A DNA stretch of 64,000 bases from Desulforhopalus sp. (GTDB taxonomy: Bacteria > Desulfobacterota > Desulfobulbia > Desulfobulbales > Desulfocapsaceae): contig JAOTRX010000007.1 of the NCBI GenBank assembly GCA_030247675.1, forward strand, positions 62,001 through 126,000, read 5' to 3'. Positions 35,501-45,660 of the stretch are shown here, piece after piece; position 1 is the stretch's first letter; every line of letters starts with the position of its first letter. Under the pieces are notes generated by a model, which was not told the origin of the DNA, ran no database searches, and saw nothing but the letters and a program-made list of their open reading frames with translations. The position numbers and the translations under genes were made by a program.

Positions 35501-36016
35501 ATGCAAACCATTGCACAACAGCAAACGCAGCAGTGGAATCCCGAAAGAAAAAAAGGCGCCGGCAAAGCTGCTAAAGTCCAGTTGCTGTATCGCCCCGAGA
35601 TAGTCGCCCGTGACGGCAGATACGTCGCCTTCGCCAACGGGGTGGTCTGCGATTGTTTCAGCGGCTTGGAATGGCTTCCGGGACCGGACAAAGACATGAG
35701 CTGGGTGGAAGGCTGTCGTTGGGTCAAGGGCCTGTCAACAGGCGGGGGCGGCTGGCGGTTGCCAACCCTCAGTGAACTGCGGGGCCTCTATAAAATGAAT
35801 AAAAAGAAGGACAACCTCTCTCCTCTTTTTGGCATTAGCATGACCGATGTCTGGAGCAGTGAAATCCAGGATGATGCATCTGCCTGGGGATTCAATTTTC
35901 TTCCCGGCAACCAGTTTTGGACCTGCAAGACCCTGTCCAGGCGGTTCAGGGTCCTCGCCGTCCGGCAGAGAAATTATCACGCCTTTGAGAAGGGCTCCCC
36001 TTCGATGTCCGATTGA
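35501..36016 (+). CDS. DUF1566 (Lcl C-terminal-like) domain protein
   Basis: 171 residues with a GAGG site. From about 40 the sequence is a DUF1566 domain: RYVAFANGVVCDCFSGLEWL, then TGGGGWRLPTLSELRGLY (the WRLPTxxEL hallmark), VWSSE and FNFLPGN, RRFRVLAVRQ at the end. The fold resembles C-type-lectin/FGE-like domains found in surface and secreted proteins. Here there is no signal peptide, so the product would be cytoplasmic. It has no obvious operon partners. Confidence 0.75.
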   Translation: MQTIAQQQTQQWNPERKKGAGKAAKVQLLYRPEIVARDGRYVAFANGVVCDCFSGLEWLPGPDKDMSWVEGCRWVKGLSTGGGGWRLPTLSELRGLYKMNKKKDNLSPLFGISMTDVWSSEIQDDASAWGFNFLPGNQFWTCKTLSRRFRVLAVRQRNYHAFEKGSPSMSD

Positions 36017-36113
36017 ATTAACTCTTGATCATCGCGGTTCCAGTCCGTATTGCACTGTTGTGTCTGGCCGCGACCCGCTTGCAGGTGCTTTGTCATCTTG
36101 TTTTAATGATCGT

Positions 36114-36644
36114 TTAATTTCCAGCTGATATGGTAATGTCCACATGGTGGTCGTGCCCGGAATTTTCCAGTTCGAGCCGCCAGAGATGTTCGTCTAACCC
36201 TGGAGGCACCAAGACTAGGGCCTTCATGTTAAAGAGCAGAGCACCACTATTCGGTGCCCGGGTATTGCCGGTGTCCATACTTTCGATGCTGATGCCCCGT
36301 ACAGCCAGGGAGTGGGCGATATCGTGGACGATGCCCTCGTGGTCGGCGCCGTGCACCTCGATCCGGTACGGCAGCCAGCTGGGATGGGTGGCCTGGCCGT
36401 CGTCTCTGGTGGGGGTGGTGGTGACCTTGTAACCGCGGGCCGTCAGATTGGCGACGGTATCCTGCAGGGCCATTTCCTTGCCGGCGGGAAAGGTGACGAG
36501 CATGAGCACGGCGAATTCTCCGCCGAGTCTTGCCATTCTGCTGGTTTCGATATTGCCGCCCAGTCCGAGCAAGCTGCTGGTGATTTCATCGACGAGGCCA
36601 ACCTTGTCGGTACCGGTGAGAGTGAAAACAATGCTGATTCCCAT
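36114..36644 (-). CDS. ACT-domain protein, glycine cleavage repressor (GcvR)-like
   Basis: 176 residues made of two ACT domains (about 3-80 and 95-172): ISIVFTLTGTDKVGLVDEITSSLLGLGGNIETSRMARLGGEFAVLMLV and IEVHGADHEGIVHDIAHSLAVRGISIESMDT. ACT pairs bind amino acids; GcvR uses glycine to modulate GcvA control of the glycine-cleavage operon. No gcv gene is near, so the target is unknown. An AGGA site precedes the ATG. It lies downstream of the BrkB-family gene on the same strand. Confidence 0.85.
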   Translation of the reverse strand: MGISIVFTLTGTDKVGLVDEITSSLLGLGGNIETSRMARLGGEFAVLMLVTFPAGKEMALQDTVANLTARGYKVTTTPTRDDGQATHPSWLPYRIEVHGADHEGIVHDIAHSLAVRGISIESMDTGNTRAPNSGALLFNMKALVLVPPGLDEHLWRLELENSGHDHHVDITISAGN

Positions 36645-36715
36645 GATCTTCAGTCCTTTTTAAGGTTCATGTTGTTTGCGACAAGGTCGCAAGGGAGTTT
36701 TCCGGGTCGATATTT

Positions 36716-38110
36716 TCATCCGTCTGCTCGCGAAGAGGCAATCGCCTTGGTCGCCGCCTCCATGACCTGCAGGCTTTTCGCCCCACCCTCGGTATCGGTA
36801 GTATTTGTACCGAAAATAGTGACCACGATTGCCCGGTAGAGGTCACCCTCCACCTGTGAAGCGGGGAGCAGCCGGCCATCGGATTGCGAGACATGAACCA
36901 AACCGGCCTGGCGAAGCTTGGCCAAGACCTCGGAGATAACCGCCTGGTCGTAGTCAGGTAGGCAGGATGCCAGCTTATCCGAATGTATCGCCCTGGCGTC
37001 GGTAAAGGCCGAGACAATACGGTCCATGATGTCAAAGGCCGCTCCAAGTTTCAAGGAGGGGACGACAGCGAGCGGCAAGAATCTGTAGGTCGTCATATGC
37101 TGACAGGCAAAGGCCACCTGCGCACCGCCCAAGATGAACAGCCATCCCAAGTAGATCCATACCAAAAAGAGCGGCAAGCTGGCAAACGACCCGTAGATGG
37201 CATTGTAGTTGGCCACCCCGATCTGCAGAGAGATATAGATATCCTGCACCGCCGTCCACAGCACAGCCGCCAAGGTTGCTCCGACCAGGGCAGGCAGGGT
37301 TTTGACCTTGGTGTTTGGGAAAAATATATACATGATGTAGAAGGTCAGGGTAATGATTACCACAGGTATCGCTTTCAGCAGAAGGGCCTGCAGCCAGGCA
37401 AAGGGCAGAAGAATATCGATTTTGGCGATCATTGCCGGGCTTTGCAATAAGGCACTGGCGGCGAAGGCGACGTTGATGGAAATCGGCAAAAGAATGAGAA
37501 GGGTCAGGTAGTCGGCAATCTTACGGAGCAGCGACCTGCCGCTTGCCACCCGCCAGATGCTGTTCATGGCCTCTTCAATGAAACTGAGAACCAGGATGAC
37601 ACTGAGGAGGATACCAACAACACCAAGAGTGCCAAGGGTGGCGAAATTGGTTCTATCCACATAATCAAAGAGTTGATCAACTGCTGATCGCAGGTGGCTG
37701 GTGAGGCTTATCGGATGTTCTGGGACCTCGGTTTTAGTGAGTAATGGGCTATTTTGGGTCTGGCCGGGGGATTTCCCTCCCCTTTCCACCAGGGTGTCGA
37801 TATAACTATGTGCCGCTTTTCGCAGCTGATCGCCGCCGCCGAGGCCTTTTACAACAGCGGTGCTCATTGCCAGGATGGGTACAAGCGACAGGAGCACGGT
37901 GTAAGTCAGGGCCGCCGAGCGCATTGACAGGGCATTTTTGTCAAATTCCGTGGCGGTGATGAGCAAAAGACGCACAACCACACGCCACAGGCCACTTCCG
38001 GAAAAGGAGGTGGAATGGCTGCGATCGGCCCATGCTTGAAGCCGTGAATGGCAGGAAGGCGGTGTCGGAGGGGGTGTCTTCATCCCTTTCAGTTTTGTAG
38101 TTGCAGCCAT
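36716..38110 (-). CDS. YihY/BrkB (UPF0761) family inner-membrane protein
   Basis: 464 residues with six predicted membrane segments (about 70-360): [50 protein letters not shown], and the later [26 protein letters not shown] are typical of the family once called RNase BN by mistake. The C-terminal about 90 residues look like a winged helix ([28 protein letters not shown]). The ATG at 38110 lies inside the end of the hybrid kinase gene (22-base overlap); an internal ATG at 38083 also fits. Function of the family is unproven (transport or envelope). Confidence 0.88.
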   Translation of the reverse strand: MAATTKLKGMKTPPPTPPSCHSRLQAWADRSHSTSFSGSGLWRVVVRLLLITATEFDKNALSMRSAALTYTVLLSLVPILAMSTAVVKGLGGGDQLRKAAHSYIDTLVERGGKSPGQTQNSPLLTKTEVPEHPISLTSHLRSAVDQLFDYVDRTNFATLGTLGVVGILLSVILVLSFIEEAMNSIWRVASGRSLLRKIADYLTLLILLPISINVAFAASALLQSPAMIAKIDILLPFAWLQALLLKAIPVVIITLTFYIMYIFFPNTKVKTLPALVGATLAAVLWTAVQDIYISLQIGVANYNAIYGSFASLPLFLVWIYLGWLFILGGAQVAFACQHMTTYRFLPLAVVPSLKLGAAFDIMDRIVSAFTDARAIHSDKLASCLPDYDQAVISEVLAKLRQAGLVHVSQSDGRLLPASQVEGDLYRAIVVTIFGTNTTDTEGGAKSLQVMEAATKAIASSRADG

Positions 38111-40230
38111 CGTTCAAGGACCTGAAAGACGATCTCTCTCTTGATCGGCTTGGTCATATAGTCGTTCATTCCTGCCTCAAGGCATAGTTCCTTATCGCCC
38201 TTCATGGCATTGGCGGTCATGGCGATAATCGGGATATCGGTAAAACCCTGCCGGCGGATCTGTCGCGTCGCTTCATAGCCGTCCATTTCCGGCATCTGGA
38301 TGTCCATGAGGATGGTGTCGAACGATTCGGGATTTTTGGTGAAGGCCTCCACCGCCAGTTTGCCATTGGCTACTATGGTAACCTTATAGCCGGCCTTGGA
38401 AAGCATCACCATCGCCAGCTTTTGATTGACCGGATTGTCTTCGGCAAGGAGAATTCGCACCGATTGCTTCAGCTCCTCACGCAGTGAATACTGGGTGACA
38501 AGTTTTTTGTCCTCGGAAGGCTGTTGAGCGTCTTCCTTGGCGCCGAGAATCCGCGACAGGGTGCGAAGGAGGATGTTGCGCCGGGCCGGCTTGGTGAGAA
38601 AGGCGGTGAATCCGGCCTCCTTGCACCGCAGTGCCACTCTTTCCGTAGACGATGTGTAGGCAAGAAGGGGCAGGGCCGGATTGGCAAGTTTTGCCGTTCG
38701 GATCCGGGTTGCCAGGTCATAGCCGGAGATAAAGGGCATCTGCAAATCGAGAATGGCCGCATCAAAGGGTTTTCCTTCTTTTTCGGCACGGATGAGTTCG
38801 GCTATGGCGGTTGTGCTGTCGAGAAGGGTCATTACCTGCATCTCCGCCTTTTCCAGCATCCCTCGGAGGATTTCGTTGTTGGCCCGATTGTCATCGACGA
38901 TGAGGACCTTTTTGCCCATGAGATTTTCGACGGTAGGCCGGTGCGAAAGCTGGATGGATGACTTCTGCATGACGGCGGTGAAGAGAAAGGTTGTTCCTAC
39001 CCCCGGCGTTGATTCTACCCAGACCTTGCCGTTCATGAGGCCGGCTATTTTCCGGCATATGGTCAGGCCAAGACCGGTACCGCCGTATTTTCTGGTGGTT
39101 GTGCCGTCCGCTTGCTTGAAGGCCTCGAAGATTGAAGTGAATTTATCTTCGGCGATACCGATCCCGGTGTCGCGGATCTTCGACAGGATGGTAATGGTAT
39201 CAGGGGTTTCCTCAGCGACCTCGATACTGAGCTCCAATTCGCCTTTCTCGGTAAATTTTGCGGCATTGCCAAGGAGGTTGACGAGCACTTGCCGGAACCT
39301 GCCCGGATCGCCCTTGATGTTTGCCGGTAATAGATCGTCGATGCGGCAAAGGACCTCAATGGGTTTGTTGACAACCCGGGGACGGATCAACTCGCAGACA
39401 TCATGGGCGGTTATTTCCGGATCGAAATCGATATACTCAAGGGTCATTTGCCCGGCCTCGACCTTGGAAAAGTCAAGGATATCATTGATAAGTGACAGGA
39501 GAGACTCGCCGGAGCGCTTGATGGTCAGGGCGAAATCCTTCTGCTCCTCATCCAGCTCGGTTGCCAGCAGCATGTCGGTGAAGCCGATGACCCCATTCAT
39601 GGGCGTGCGGATCTCATGGCTCATCGAGGCGAGGAATTGACTTTTCGCTACGTTTGCCGCCTCCGCATCGGTTTTCGATTTGCGGAGTTCATGGGTTTGT
39701 TTTTCTATCTCCGATTTGAGCGTTCGGGAGTAGTTGTCCTGTTGTTCCTGGATGGTCAGGTAGCTGCGTTGCGCCTCTTCCAGCATTTTTTGGTGTTTTT
39801 CATCCATTACCTGGAATTTACGCTTGAATTGGTTTTTTTGAATGGTGATTTTCTTGTGCAGCTGTTCAACTTCTTTTTGGTTGAAATACCCCTGGATTGC
39901 TAGGCGGAGAAGGCCTTCCATGCCTTTTGAACGAAAATCTTCCGGCTCCGTGCTGCAGAAGAGGGTGGCCTTTAAGGCGGGAAGGGGGATGGTGAGGGAA
40001 AGTTTGCCGCCGGCAAACAGAGGCTGGTCAATGCCCGATTGTTGGCAGCCGAACTTCGCTTTTCCCTCTGCTTGCCCCCCGGGAAATGAGGAGGCTTGAT
40101 TCTCGGGGATATGTGATCCGTCATCGGTGACGGCAAGTACTTCCAGGCCTGGAAGATTCTCTTCCAGGTAGGCGAGCAGTTCCTTGACTTGACTAACGGG
40201 GGTGACAACTTCACTGAAAAGACCGGTCAT
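38089..40230 (-). CDS. Hybrid sensor histidine kinase with two receiver domains
   Basis: The ATG at 40230 follows AGAGAGG at 5-base spacing (a GTG two codons earlier is also open), giving 713 residues. Counting from that GTG, the order is: an N-terminal alpha/beta input domain (about 5-115, not PAS by sight), a long coiled coil (120-195), HisKA with the phospho-His in [12 protein letters not shown] (H207), an ATPase domain with [19 protein letters not shown], then two receivers: [14 protein letters not shown] with the acceptor in ILDLQMP, and [13 protein letters not shown] with the acceptor in [11 protein letters not shown]. No transmembrane helix, so it is cytoplasmic. It lies 11 bases after the HDOD gene, probably one signalling unit. 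Confidence 0.93.
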   Translation of the reverse strand: MTGLFSEVVTPVSQVKELLAYLEENLPGLEVLAVTDDGSHIPENQASSFPGGQAEGKAKFGCQQSGIDQPLFAGGKLSLTIPLPALKATLFCSTEPEDFRSKGMEGLLRLAIQGYFNQKEVEQLHKKITIQKNQFKRKFQVMDEKHQKMLEEAQRSYLTIQEQQDNYSRTLKSEIEKQTHELRKSKTDAEAANVAKSQFLASMSHEIRTPMNGVIGFTDMLLATELDEEQKDFALTIKRSGESLLSLINDILDFSKVEAGQMTLEYIDFDPEITAHDVCELIRPRVVNKPIEVLCRIDDLLPANIKGDPGRFRQVLVNLLGNAAKFTEKGELELSIEVAEETPDTITILSKIRDTGIGIAEDKFTSIFEAFKQADGTTTRKYGGTGLGLTICRKIAGLMNGKVWVESTPGVGTTFLFTAVMQKSSIQLSHRPTVENLMGKKVLIVDDNRANNEILRGMLEKAEMQVMTLLDSTTAIAELIRAEKEGKPFDAAILDLQMPFISGYDLATRIRTAKLANPALPLLAYTSSTERVALRCKEAGFTAFLTKPARRNILLRTLSRILGAKEDAQQPSEDKKLVTQYSLREELKQSVRILLAEDNPVNQKLAMVMLSKAGYKVTIVANGKLAVEAFTKNPESFDTILMDIQMPEMDGYEATRQIRRQGFTDIPIIAMTANAMKGDKELCLEAGMNDYMTKPIKREIVFQVLERWLQLQN

Positions 40231-40241
40231 AGACACCTCTC

Positions 40242-41081
40242 TCAGCCGTAAATCGCCTGAGCCTTCGCCATTTCTTCAGGAAGGTCTTCAATGAGCACGT
40301 TGTATTCATCGCTGTTATCTTCCAGGTGTTTCATTAAGAGGGGGGATATCTGAGGTGGCATATCCGGCAGGGTAGTATGGTTCAGCTGACCGGCGATGTA
40401 TTCGGATATCTGGATGATTCCGGTGAGGTTCGAAGGCGTCAAGGTGGCGGAGATGGTATGATGATCGCGGATGGCCTCCTGGATGGTGATTGGCATGTTC
40501 CAGTCCAGGGTCATGCAATAGCCGATCTGACAGTGATCGGTGCCAAAGGCCTGCTGTTCCATGCCGATGAGGTCGGCGGCAGACGTGCAGGAGGCACAGA
40601 TATGATGAAATGCCTGGCGATCAACTTGTTCCTCCACGATCAGTCCAAAATCGTGGAGAATGCCGCAGAGAAAGGCATCATCGCCGTTGATGCCAAAGAT
40701 TCGTTCAGCCACCATCTTGCTGCAGATGGAGACCGCTGCACTGTGCAGCCAAAGAAGTTTCTTGGAAAAAGGCGAGGACTTGATCTCTTTGGTGACGAAG
40801 AGGGTTTTCAGGGCGTCGGCGACAATAAGGTTGTGCAAATTCTTCATCCCGAGAAAGGCAACAGCCCTGCCAATGGAATCAACGGTTTGGGTTAGACCGT
40901 AGAAGGGGCTGTTGACCAGACGGAGCAGACGCGTCACCAAAACGGGGTCCATCTTGATGACTTCTTCAAAATCCTTCATGGTCGACTCATTGTCGGCGAT
41001 CAGTCGGGAAATTGTCGTGACTATATGGGGGAGGGGGTGAACTTCGGAAAATTTTTCAATAAAACTAATTGTTTTCTGCAT
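40242..41081 (-). CDS. HDOD-domain signalling protein
   Basis: I choose the ATG at 41081 because AGGAGG lies just before it (the frame is open to 41120); 279 residues. The HDOD domain spans about 10-210 with [54 protein letters not shown], the HD-like CGILHDFG and the later [21 protein letters not shown] domains are catalytically degenerate HD modules that act in bacterial signalling. It is directly followed by the hybrid kinase on the same strand, suggesting input or output of that pathway. Confidence 0.92.
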   Translation of the reverse strand: MQKTISFIEKFSEVHPLPHIVTTISRLIADNESTMKDFEEVIKMDPVLVTRLLRLVNSPFYGLTQTVDSIGRAVAFLGMKNLHNLIVADALKTLFVTKEIKSSPFSKKLLWLHSAAVSICSKMVAERIFGINGDDAFLCGILHDFGLIVEEQVDRQAFHHICASCTSAADLIGMEQQAFGTDHCQIGYCMTLDWNMPITIQEAIRDHHTISATLTPSNLTGIIQISEYIAGQLNHTTLPDMPPQISPLLMKHLEDNSDEYNVLIEDLPEEMAKAQAIYG

Positions 41082-41283
41082 AGTTCTCCTCCTGCTGCCT
41101 GGGCTTGTTCCCAGCGGCACGTAAGTGATGCCTGTGCTTCAGGGATGGAATATAAAACTGAGTCAAGCAGCTTGTTTGCTCAAACGAACCGTATGCCCTT
41201 GCGGTATGAAGAGGGCTTCTGAAGAATTATTCGTCAAGAGATGGCCCTTTTGCAAGGGTCATTTGAAATTCTGTTTGCCGTTT

Positions 41284-41649
41284 TTAGGCAGAAAAGATTT
41301 CCCTTTTCTGCACCGCCTCCGCCTTGATCCTGTCAAGCAGTTCGGCAAGTACCGGCTTTATATTCTCCCGAATATCTCCCGCCACGATGATGTAGAGGAG
41401 GTCGTCGCCCGGCTGCATCGTGCCGTTTTTGGCTTCAACGAGTATTTCAAAAATGCCGGGTCGTTGCAGGTACTCTTGGCGGAGAGCCTCAATTTTCTCT
41501 AGGTTTGGCTGGACCTCAAGGGCGGAGACCTTGGCCCGATCCTGCCGCGACCAGTCGCGGACCACGCCGTTGTGGATAAGGATCATACCGACATTTTCAG
41601 TGAATCCGGGACGTTTTTTAAGCTCTTCTATGGTTTTGGTTATGTCCAT
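41284..41649 (-). CDS. MoaE-like molybdopterin synthase catalytic-subunit family protein
   Basis: 121 residues. The order of strands and helices (NVGMILIHNGVVRDWSRQ, ALEVQPNLEKIEALRQEYLQRPGIFEILVEAKNGTMQPGDDLLYIIVAGDIRENIKPVLAELLDRIKAE) matches short MoaE-like proteins common in sulfate reducers. MoaE takes sulfur from MoaD to complete molybdopterin; here the hydrophobic GDDLLYIIVAG strand and the 'R-N/H' end are kept, but the usual Lys-rich active loop is reduced. No moaD is adjacent. AGGAAACAA precedes the ATG. Molybdopterin synthase function is plausible, not certain. Confidence 0.7.
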   Translation of the reverse strand: MDITKTIEELKKRPGFTENVGMILIHNGVVRDWSRQDRAKVSALEVQPNLEKIEALRQEYLQRPGIFEILVEAKNGTMQPGDDLLYIIVAGDIRENIKPVLAELLDRIKAEAVQKREIFSA

Positions 41650-41760
41650 TTGTTTCCTGTTGCATTCGTAAAGAGGAGGATTTTTAACTGGGGCTATTTT
41701 CAGTTGTTTTGCCAGGGTGCGCCACTCTTGTCTTGCTGCGGGGTGGGGCGAATTGATGCG

Positions 41761-43203
41761 TTATACCTCTTTTGGAGGTAAGGTTTCCTTGGTGGTCAAA
41801 TTCCTTTGAACGTTTATCCGAGTAGAACCGGTTTTAGTTCTGGAGTCGTTATCGATGCTCGCCTCAGCTTTTCCCGGAAGCAGCAAACTCTGTCCTGGGC
41901 GGATGGAGGAAATTTTCTCGAGGTTGTTGGCTTTGGCCAGGCTTTTCAAGGAAACCTTATACAGTCGAGCGATGCTGTTGACGGTGTCGCCCTTTCGGAC
42001 CAAGTGATATTGGCTTGATTTTTGATCGTTTTTAAAGAGTGATGAGGAGAGAGCTGCTACAAGTTGGTTGGTTTTACCGCCGGCGGGAAGCCTGAGGGTA
42101 TACCCTTTGGGAATGAGCTTATCGCCGCTGATGATTGGCGGTCGAAGTGCCGGGTTGATGTCTTCAATGACTTCTACCGGCAAGCCGAAATGACGGGAGA
42201 TATCCCGAATGTGAACGTATCCGGGAAGTCTCAGGTAATAGAAACGTGACTCGACTGCGTGACTTCCCTGGTAATTATTCTCCACATAGGTTGCGACATT
42301 TTTAGCGGCAAGGAATTCCGGATAGAAATTTCTCGCGGCAAATTTGAAGTAGCCCTTGTTATAGTTGGTGAAGATCCTTTCGTAAGAGCCCTCTTCGTTT
42401 ACCGCCCGCATCGTACCGCCAAGGCCGTAATTATAGGAAGTAATCGCCAGCGGCCAATTGTTGAGGGTTCGATAGCTTTTGGCGAGGTATTTGGCGGCAG
42501 CATGGGTAGCGGTGATGGGGTCAAGTCTCTCGTCGATGATATGGTCGATTGTCATGTATTGTTTGCCGGTTTCTCTGGTGAACTGCCAAAGGCCGGCCGC
42601 CCCGATGCGGGAGTAGGCGCGGAAATTGAAGGATGATTCAACATGGGGCAGGTGGGCCAGTTCCTCCGGCAGGTCATAGCTACGAAGAATCTTCCTGATC
42701 TCGGCAATATATGGCCGTGAGGCGATCACTCCGGCGAGGAATCGCTCTTTTTGGCCGGATTGGCTGCGCACGGTATTTGCGGCCAAGGCCATATCCTGCC
42801 TGGCGTTCTTTCCTGTAAAAAGAGCTGCCACCCGCTGCTCCTCGGCGGAGCTTGGCGGTTGTATTGCCAATCTGCTGAGCATGGCGCTGTATCTTTCGCA
42901 GGCTTGCTTCTGAATGATGGTATTTTGTTGCCGCCCTCCCGGCGCATTGGGGTCAGCAAGAGTTACCACCTGGTATATCTTTGATAAATCTTCCGAGTCA
43001 TGTATAACTGCCTGTCTGAGAGAATAGACGGCATAGATCTTTTCCCAGAATTGCACGTTCTTGCTAATTGTCGGATATTGCGGAAAGATCTGGCTGGTTG
43101 TTTGGGCGAACCCCGCTGTCGTAAAAAACAGCAAACTCCACAGAAGGGTGAAATACAACAGCGGCTTTGCAAGTGCAATGCGGTGGAGAGCGGTTGCGGT
43201 CAT
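41761..43203 (-). CDS. mltD: MltD-like membrane-bound lytic transglycosylase with LysM domain
   Basis: I prefer the ATG at 43203 (the frame opens at TTG 43245); 480 residues. A signal peptide (YFTLLWSLLFFTTAGFA) leads to the SLT domain with catalytic Glu in LAHLPHVESSFNFRAYSRIGAAGLWQFTRETGKQYM, followed by DERLDPITATHAAAKYLAKSYR and AITSYNYG. One LysM repeat follows near the C-terminus (YHLVRKGDTVNSIARLYKVSLKSLAKANNL), then a basic tail. The enzyme cleaves peptidoglycan glycan strands to 1,6-anhydro products. It is a single gene with short intergenic gaps on both sides. Confidence 0.92.
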   Translation of the reverse strand: MTATALHRIALAKPLLYFTLLWSLLFFTTAGFAQTTSQIFPQYPTISKNVQFWEKIYAVYSLRQAVIHDSEDLSKIYQVVTLADPNAPGGRQQNTIIQKQACERYSAMLSRLAIQPPSSAEEQRVAALFTGKNARQDMALAANTVRSQSGQKERFLAGVIASRPYIAEIRKILRSYDLPEELAHLPHVESSFNFRAYSRIGAAGLWQFTRETGKQYMTIDHIIDERLDPITATHAAAKYLAKSYRTLNNWPLAITSYNYGLGGTMRAVNEEGSYERIFTNYNKGYFKFAARNFYPEFLAAKNVATYVENNYQGSHAVESRFYYLRLPGYVHIRDISRHFGLPVEVIEDINPALRPPIISGDKLIPKGYTLRLPAGGKTNQLVAALSSSLFKNDQKSSQYHLVRKGDTVNSIARLYKVSLKSLAKANNLEKISSIRPGQSLLLPGKAEASIDNDSRTKTGSTRINVQRNLTTKETLPPKEV

Positions 43204-43331
43204 TGTGTGCGAATAATCGTATTGCCTGAGAGAATTGTCGATCAACCTTGAGTACCCTTGCAGGTTACTAGATTATTTATAGCATAAGAGAGAGAACATC
43301 GGAATATGTATATTGATTTTCAGAACGAAAT

Positions 43332-43829
43332 ATGGGGGTGGGGATGTATACACCAATAATTGCAACCTTGGGGTACATATTGTCTCCCGATCGGCAAAAG
43401 ACCTTGCTTGTCCATCGGAACAAGCGGCCTGAGGATCAGCATCTCGGCAAATACAACGGCCTGGGAGGGAAAATGCTGCCGGCTGAGGATATCTATCAAT
43501 GTTTGGTGAGGGAGATATTCGAAGAGGCTAATATTCACTGTGAGAAAGCGGTGTTACGTGGAACAATTAACTGGACCGGATTCGGACCGCACGGAGAAAA
43601 CTGGTTTGGGTTTATCTATTGCGTCGAGCAGTTTAGTGGTACACCGGAGATGACCAACGAAGAAGGTGATCTGGTGTGGGTCGATGTCGCTGATATCTTA
43701 AAGTTGCCGATGTGGGAAGGAGATAAATATTTTTTACCATTGGTTTTTGACAATGACCCCAGGGTTTTTCATGGCTTTATGCCATACGAGAATGCTCGTC
43801 CTATAAGCTGGAGCTACTCGCGAAACTGA
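43332..43829 (+). CDS. Nudix hydrolase (MutT/8-oxo-dGTP diphosphatase type)
   Basis: 165 residues. The Nudix box GGKMLPAEDIYQCLVREIFEEANI holds the G-x5-E-x7-REUxEE pattern that binds Mg2+ and diphosphate. Flanking strands (ATLGYILSPDRQKTLLVHRNKR, WFGFIYCVEQFSG, VWVDVADILKLPMWEGDKYFLPLVF) resemble bacterial MutT-like 8-oxo-dGTP hydrolases. A second in-frame ATG at 43344 has GGGGGTGG before it and may be the true start. It is divergent from mltD. Confidence 0.9.
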   Translation: MGVGMYTPIIATLGYILSPDRQKTLLVHRNKRPEDQHLGKYNGLGGKMLPAEDIYQCLVREIFEEANIHCEKAVLRGTINWTGFGPHGENWFGFIYCVEQFSGTPEMTNEEGDLVWVDVADILKLPMWEGDKYFLPLVFDNDPRVFHGFMPYENARPISWSYSRN

Positions 43830-43974
43830 TAGAGGTTGCAGTGCACAGACCGCATGGTATATTCCGAGTCTGGTAAGTTTTGATAGATTCTCAAGGGAAT
43901 TTTGTCGTTTGGCATTTTCGAAAAGCCAACCGGCAAGAGTCTTTAAGGGCAAAAATACTTGAGGGGTGATTGAC

Positions 43975-44397
43975 ATGAGTCATGAAAGTGAACTTCGTCG
44001 TCTTGAGCAGTTTGTTGAAAAGCTCTTGGCGGGTTTTACCGAGTTGCGTGCGGAGAAGGCACGGTTACTTGAGGAATTGCAACAGCGTGAGCTTCAGATT
44101 GACGAGTTGCGGGCCAATTTGTCCTCTAAAGAAATAGAGCGCAGCGAAATAAGTCAGCGGGTCAGCAAAATTGTCGAACAGATTGAGGAATGGGAGTCGG
44201 GACTGGTGGAAGACACCGTCGAGGTGCCCGAACCTGAAGCCGTCGAGGAGATCGTTGCCAGTGAGGAGGATGAGGGTGCTCAGGATAGCGAGCTCTCGCA
44301 GGAACGGAAGGCGACCTCTGAACGTCGCGGCGAGGAAGAGGGAAGGGTACAGCAAAACCTTTTCTCGATCGGTATGCCAACCGGCCATACTTCCTGA
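43975..44397 (+). CDS. ZapB-like coiled-coil protein upstream of zapA
   Basis: The ATG at 43975 follows GAGGGG (a GTG three codons earlier is in frame); 140 residues. The first 80 residues form an uninterrupted coiled coil (LRRLEQFVEKLLAGFTELRAEKARLLEELQQRELQIDELRANLSSKEIERSEISQRV). The rest is acidic and disordered with a short final motif QQNLFSIGM. ZapB-like proteins stimulate Z-ring assembly, and genes with this layout commonly precede zapA; the inference rests on that linkage. ZapA starts 56 bases downstream. Confidence 0.7.
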   Translation: MSHESELRRLEQFVEKLLAGFTELRAEKARLLEELQQRELQIDELRANLSSKEIERSEISQRVSKIVEQIEEWESGLVEDTVEVPEPEAVEEIVASEEDEGAQDSELSQERKATSERRGEEEGRVQQNLFSIGMPTGHTS

Positions 44398-44453
44398 AAG
44401 TTGAAGTTGGGGGGATGCGCTGCGGCGGGAAAAGTAATCGGGGCTGAGCTGCT

Positions 44454-44753
44454 ATGACGGATACGGAAAGATTGGTCAAATTCGAGCTGCTGGGGCAGGA
44501 ATTTAAATTTTATACTGCGGCCTCGGAAGATGAATTGCGACTGATTCTTTCAATGGTTCGGCAGCTTGTCGAAAGCGGGACCAGCCAGAGTACCGGCACC
44601 TTGCCGGTCGGTCGGATAGCCATTCTGGCATGTATGAACATTGCTTCTCAGTATATCAAACTGAAGCAAGAGTATGAGGATTACCGGTGGGATTCTGAGC
44701 AGAGGATGATTCGTCTCAGTGAGGACATCCGAGCGAAGCTTTTGACCGAATGA
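44454..44753 (+). CDS. zapA: Cell division protein ZapA
   Basis: 99 residues with the ZapA pattern: a short beta head (LVKFELLGQEFKFYTAASEDELRLI) then a helix (VRQLVESG...LPVGRIAILACMNIASQYIKLKQEYEDYRWDSEQRMIRLSEDIRAKL) that forms the tetrameric coiled coil. ZapA binds and cross-links FtsZ filaments at mid-cell. It is the end of a short zapB-zapA unit; the adjacent non-coding DNA contains a good promoter and structured sequence. Confidence 0.9.
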   Translation: MTDTERLVKFELLGQEFKFYTAASEDELRLILSMVRQLVESGTSQSTGTLPVGRIAILACMNIASQYIKLKQEYEDYRWDSEQRMIRLSEDIRAKLLTE

Positions 44754-44791
44754 GGCATTCACTATAAAATGTTTTCGTTTGCCGGAAAGTC

Positions 44792-44800
44792 TGCTATAAT
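44792..44800 (+). promoter_or_regulatory. Extended -10 promoter downstream of zapA
   Basis: TGCTATAAT is a perfect extended -10 element (TGn plus TATAAT at 44795-44800). No good -35 lies 17 bases upstream, which extended -10 promoters do not need. Transcription would begin near 44807 into a region without protein genes, so the product would be an untranslated RNA. Confidence 0.5.
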
Positions 44801-44806
44801 TTAGTT

Positions 44807-45165
44807 GTTCTCTTGGCTTTTGAGCACATTAATATGCGTGGTTTTGAATCGGTAAATTTGGTTTATGGAGGTTCTTCCCCGGATTGGGAATGGGGATGGT
44901 TTTTTGGAAGTATTTTTGAGCATTAAAGATTTCGCCCGATTTTCGGGGTAGTTACGACTTCTCCCTGCACTGTTGGTGATCTTCAGTGTGTGTTGAGCCA
45001 ACTCCCATAAAAAGGGCAACTCCGCTGGTGGCTGAAGGAAAATCGTTCTGCGAATTTCCCGATGCCATTATGAGGTGCCCACCTATTCATTTAGGTTTAA
45101 CTTTCCTGGTGACACGGCAGTGTGGGGAAGATTTTCAACAGACGGCATTGACCGCCTGTGTTTTT
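44807..45165 (+). ncRNA. Candidate small RNA between zapA and rny (6S RNA possible)
   Basis: This stretch follows an extended -10 promoter and has no protein-like frame. The early TTGGCT (about 44813) can pair with AGCCAA near 45000, about 190 bases apart, which is the length and closed-ends design of 6S RNA. Internal stretches are AU-rich with short GC stems. In many proteobacteria ssrS lies directly after zapA, and 6S RNA is expected in this bacterium. I cannot identify the conserved 6S bubble sequence by eye, so this is a placement hypothesis. A terminator-like hairpin closes the segment at 45138-45165. Confidence 0.3.
45138..45165 (+). terminator. Terminator-like hairpin in the zapA-rny gap
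   Basis: ACAG-A-CGG pairs with CCG-C-CTGT around a six-base loop (one A-C mismatch), followed by G and five T. It could end an RNA started at 44807. Confidence 0.5.
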
Positions 45166-45429
45166 CTATCTGGTTGAAGGGTTCCTCAATGGTACATGTG
45201 GTTCAGCCTTTGGCCGGTTAAACATATAATAGAAGATTGGCTTCAGCAGAAAGGTGCTGTCGGTACAGAGTACGAATACAGGGAAGCAGGATTGCTTTTT
45301 TAGATACTCTTCCAGATGAATCGGCGCATAAGGTGGTATCTGGATCAACTATTCTCACGATGGCAGGTGGGATAGCTCCTTTAATGGAGCGATATACTGG
45401 GGTTTGTTTCTACTGGTATTATGTTATCT

Positions 45430-45660
45430 GAATGATTAGCTGCTTGGTCGGTTTCATCCTGAGTGAAGAGAACTCCGAGGTGCAGTCCTTACGCGGGCGT
45501 GACCAGGGCCAATAGGCCCGGATGGGGTCTTGGGACCGCTTGTGTGTTTGAGGGGGATAGCCAGGGAAGGTATGTATATCCCTTCTTTGGATTACTGGTG
45601 TGGTTTTGTCGGCGCAGGGTGTTGCATGTGCTTGGTCAATGCCTTTAAGCATCGGTTATT
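45430..45660 (+). ncRNA. GC-rich structured block upstream of rny, candidate small RNA
   Basis: The block follows an extended -10-like TGGTATTAT (45414-45422) and is much richer in GC than its surroundings. It contains three local hairpins in a row: GGGCC-AATA-GGCCC, GGTC-TTGG-GACC, and GGGATA paired with TATCCC, while no frame looks coding. The 9-mer TGCTTGGTC occurs near both ends as a direct repeat. The segment 45166-45429 between the two candidate RNAs also has small hairpins (CCAGAT/ATCTGG, GCTCC/GGAGC) but no gene. I cannot assign a family; it is either the 6S RNA or a separate RNA, or an rny leader. Confidence 0.3.

Noticed and set aside
38753..39640. 295-codon plus-strand frame opposite the hybrid kinase
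   Set aside because: The minus strand carries HisKA, ATPase and receiver motifs through the same bases.
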